Part shown: positions 12,517-13,709 of the stretch, piece by piece
Layout of the letters: every line of letters begins with the position of its first letter
How positions within the stretch are numbered: the first letter of the stretch is position 1
Source of the DNA: Thermoplasmata archaeon
Lineage (GTDB): Archaea > Thermoplasmatota > Thermoplasmata > GCA-020350865
Direction: 5' to 3'
Assembly: GCA_020350865.1 (NCBI GenBank)
Contig: CP070726.1
Span: forward strand, 1,891,995-1,905,703
Length of the DNA: 13,709 bases
The notes under the pieces: model-generated
The model's input: only the letters and a program-made list of their open reading frames with translations
Databases searched by the model: none
Told to the model about the DNA's origin: nothing
Made by a program: the position numbers and the translations under genes

Positions 12517-13709
12517 ATGGGTCGGCTAAAACGTTATAAAGGTAAGAAAAAGCCTAAACTATCACCTCAACCAAATTGGAAAACAGCAACAACACCTATA
12601 CCCGTACCGGGCATTACCCTGAAGCGCATCCTGCGAGGACATAAAGACACAATCACCCAGATTGCTTGGTCACCGGATGGCCGTTTCCTGGCCACGCCAT
12701 CTGTTGACAAAACCATCCGCATCTGGGACGTGGCCCGCGGGGAATGTGTGGCTGTGCTTGAGGGGCATAGAAGTGGGGTTACCTGCGTGGCATGGTCGCC
12801 GGATAATAAGTATATTGCTTCAGGTTCGCATGATGGCACAATACGGTATTGGAATATTAGTCTTAAGAAATGTGAAAAAAGTCCTATAAGATTTCCTGAT
12901 GACAGTTTGCTCGATATCAGCTGGACACCATCTGGAAAACACCTAATCTGCTCGACAGCAACGCCTAAGAATAATCCTATTGCTACGGAAGGATGGTCAT
13001 GGAATTATCAAAAAGGGAAACCAAAAGAGCTTTCGCAACTGACAATAACTTTACAAGAATTTGCTTTATCACCAGATGGCAAACTCATCGCAAGTGCTGG
13101 TTATCACCCTGATATTGGTTACTTAGATATACTTAAATCTATTAATGGAGAATCAATAATAACACTAGATAAATCTTCTGAATGGAGAAACAGTTATGAC
13201 GTTACCTGGGCACCGAACGGACGCATCATAGCCACAGGATCACAAGATGGTGCTGTTTATCTATGGGATCCACATACTGGAGAGCTTACACATATTCTTG
13301 AAGGTCATACAGAAAACGAAGTTGATTCTGTATCATTCAACTATAATGGACAAATTCTCGCGTCACATGCAGAAGATAGAACCATAAGATTCTGGCGATG
13401 TGACAAATGGGAAGCTATAGCGATTTTATATGAGCAGGGTCCTAACAAGAGATATCATAGTTCGCTAGCGTTTAATCCTCATAAGAACATTCTTGCTACT
13501 CTTGATCAAAAACAACGAAGTATTCTCATCTGGGATCTCGACATAAACATTCTTCTCGGTCAAACCCCCATCGATTCTGTCCGCTACACCACCGCCAAAC
13601 TTGTCCTGGTCGGTGATTCCGGCGTCGGCAAAACCGGTCTGGGCTGGCGGCTGGCCCACGGGAAGTTCAAGGAGCATTCATCCACTCACGGCCAGCAGTT
13701 CTGGGTCAT
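12517..13709 (+). CDS. WD40-repeat protein fused to Ras/Roc-like GTPase domain, 3' end beyond the window
   Basis: The frame from ATG 12517 is open for 397 codons to the window end. A basic N-terminus (MGRLKRYKGKKKPKLS) is followed by seven WD40-type blades between about residues 33 and 350; clear ones are GHKDTITQIAWSPDGRFLA...TIRIWD, GHRSGVTCVAWSPDNKYIA...TIRYWN, DVTWAPNGRIIATGSQDGA...LWD and SVSFNYNGQILASHAEDRT...FW. Three blades in the middle are divergent. A GTPase domain then starts: KLVLVGDSGVGKT (361-373, G1), HGKFKEHSSTHGQQFW (381-396, switch I region). The rest of the G domain and any effector are outside. WD40-GTPase proteins of this type are best known from large bacterial signalling or STAND-like proteins. 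The central part (about 12840-13560) is much AT-richer than both ends and than neighbouring genes. Seven blades plus G1 are seen; function and effector are unknown. Confidence 0.85.
   Translation, partial: MGRLKRYKGKKKPKLSPQPNWKTATTPIPVPGITLKRILRGHKDTITQIAWSPDGRFLATPSVDKTIRIWDVARGECVAVLEGHRSGVTCVAWSPDNKYIASGSHDGTIRYWNISLKKCEKSPIRFPDDSLLDISWTPSGKHLICSTATPKNNPIATEGWSWNYQKGKPKELSQLTITLQEFALSPDGKLIASAGYHPDIGYLDILKSINGESIITLDKSSEWRNSYDVTWAPNGRIIATGSQDGAVYLWDPHTGELTHILEGHTENEVDSVSFNYNGQILASHAEDRTIRFWRCDKWEAIAILYEQGPNKRYHSSLAFNPHKNILATLDQKQRSILIWDLDINILLGQTPIDSVRYTTAKLVLVGDSGVGKTGLGWRLAHGKFKEHSSTHGQQFWV

Noticed and set aside
1..13709. CRISPR arrays, complete insertion sequences, tRNA or rRNA genes
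   Set aside because: No regularly spaced repeats, transposase frames or tRNA-like cloverleaf sequences were seen on either strand.

Overview
The window looks archaeal. TATA-like boxes of the TTTAAATA/TATATAAG kind sit about 25 bp before the expected transcript starts. The regulators are of TrmB and Lrp/AsnC type, the oxoacid oxidoreductase is the four-subunit gamma-delta-alpha-beta form, and an HdrA/MvhD-type flavin/iron-sulfur module is present. No ribosomal marker is in view. An anaerobic, uncultivated euryarchaeal or Thermoplasmata-like lineage is my best guess, with low confidence. Genes are short-spaced and often convergent, and many transcripts seem to have very short leaders, so the start codons given here are often internal to the longest open frame.

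Layout. 1-3537 (minus): the first 62 codons of an mvhD-like gene, overlapped by 4 bp with a large tandem HdrA (1117 aa). The mvhD frame departs from its family after the CNWC motif, inside a palindrome-rich stretch at the window edge. 3538-3950: a long divergent control region with an AACGATWATCGTT-type dyad. 3951-5766 (plus): a TrmB-like regulator with a V4R-like C-terminal domain, then a stand-alone Ras-like GTPase. 5774-6601 (minus): nadC. 6717-7628 (plus): a metallo-beta-lactamase-fold hydrolase. 7644-8096 (minus): an Lrp/AsnC regulator. 8097-8439: an AT-rich control region, a 12-bp perfect palindrome, and a previously uncalled Trp-rich 32-aa frame (8297-8395, plus) with its own TATA box, Shine-Dalgarno and terminator. 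8440-11349 (minus): porGDAB. 11485-11805 (plus): a DsrE-like protein. 11830-12264 (minus): a flavodoxin-like protein. 12517-13709 (plus, runs off the edge): a seven-bladed WD40 propeller fused to a Ras/Roc-like GTPase domain, with base composition unlike its neighbours.

How it fits together. The metabolic core is low-potential electron handling. The 2-oxoacid:ferredoxin oxidoreductase makes reduced ferredoxin and acyl-CoA; HdrA with MvhD is the flavin-bifurcating or confurcating hub that exchanges electrons between ferredoxin, disulfides and a hydrogenase or dehydrogenase partner; the flavodoxin and the cysteine-bearing DsrE protein would fit electron or sulfur relay. TrmB-V4R, Lrp and the 3.67-kb dyad are the likely control layer. 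The most unusual items are the tandem HdrA with an asymmetric loss of cysteines, the disrupted mvhD, the tiny Trp-rich gene, and the mosaic WD40-GTPase, which looks horizontally acquired and may belong to a signalling or conflict system whose effector lies past the right edge.
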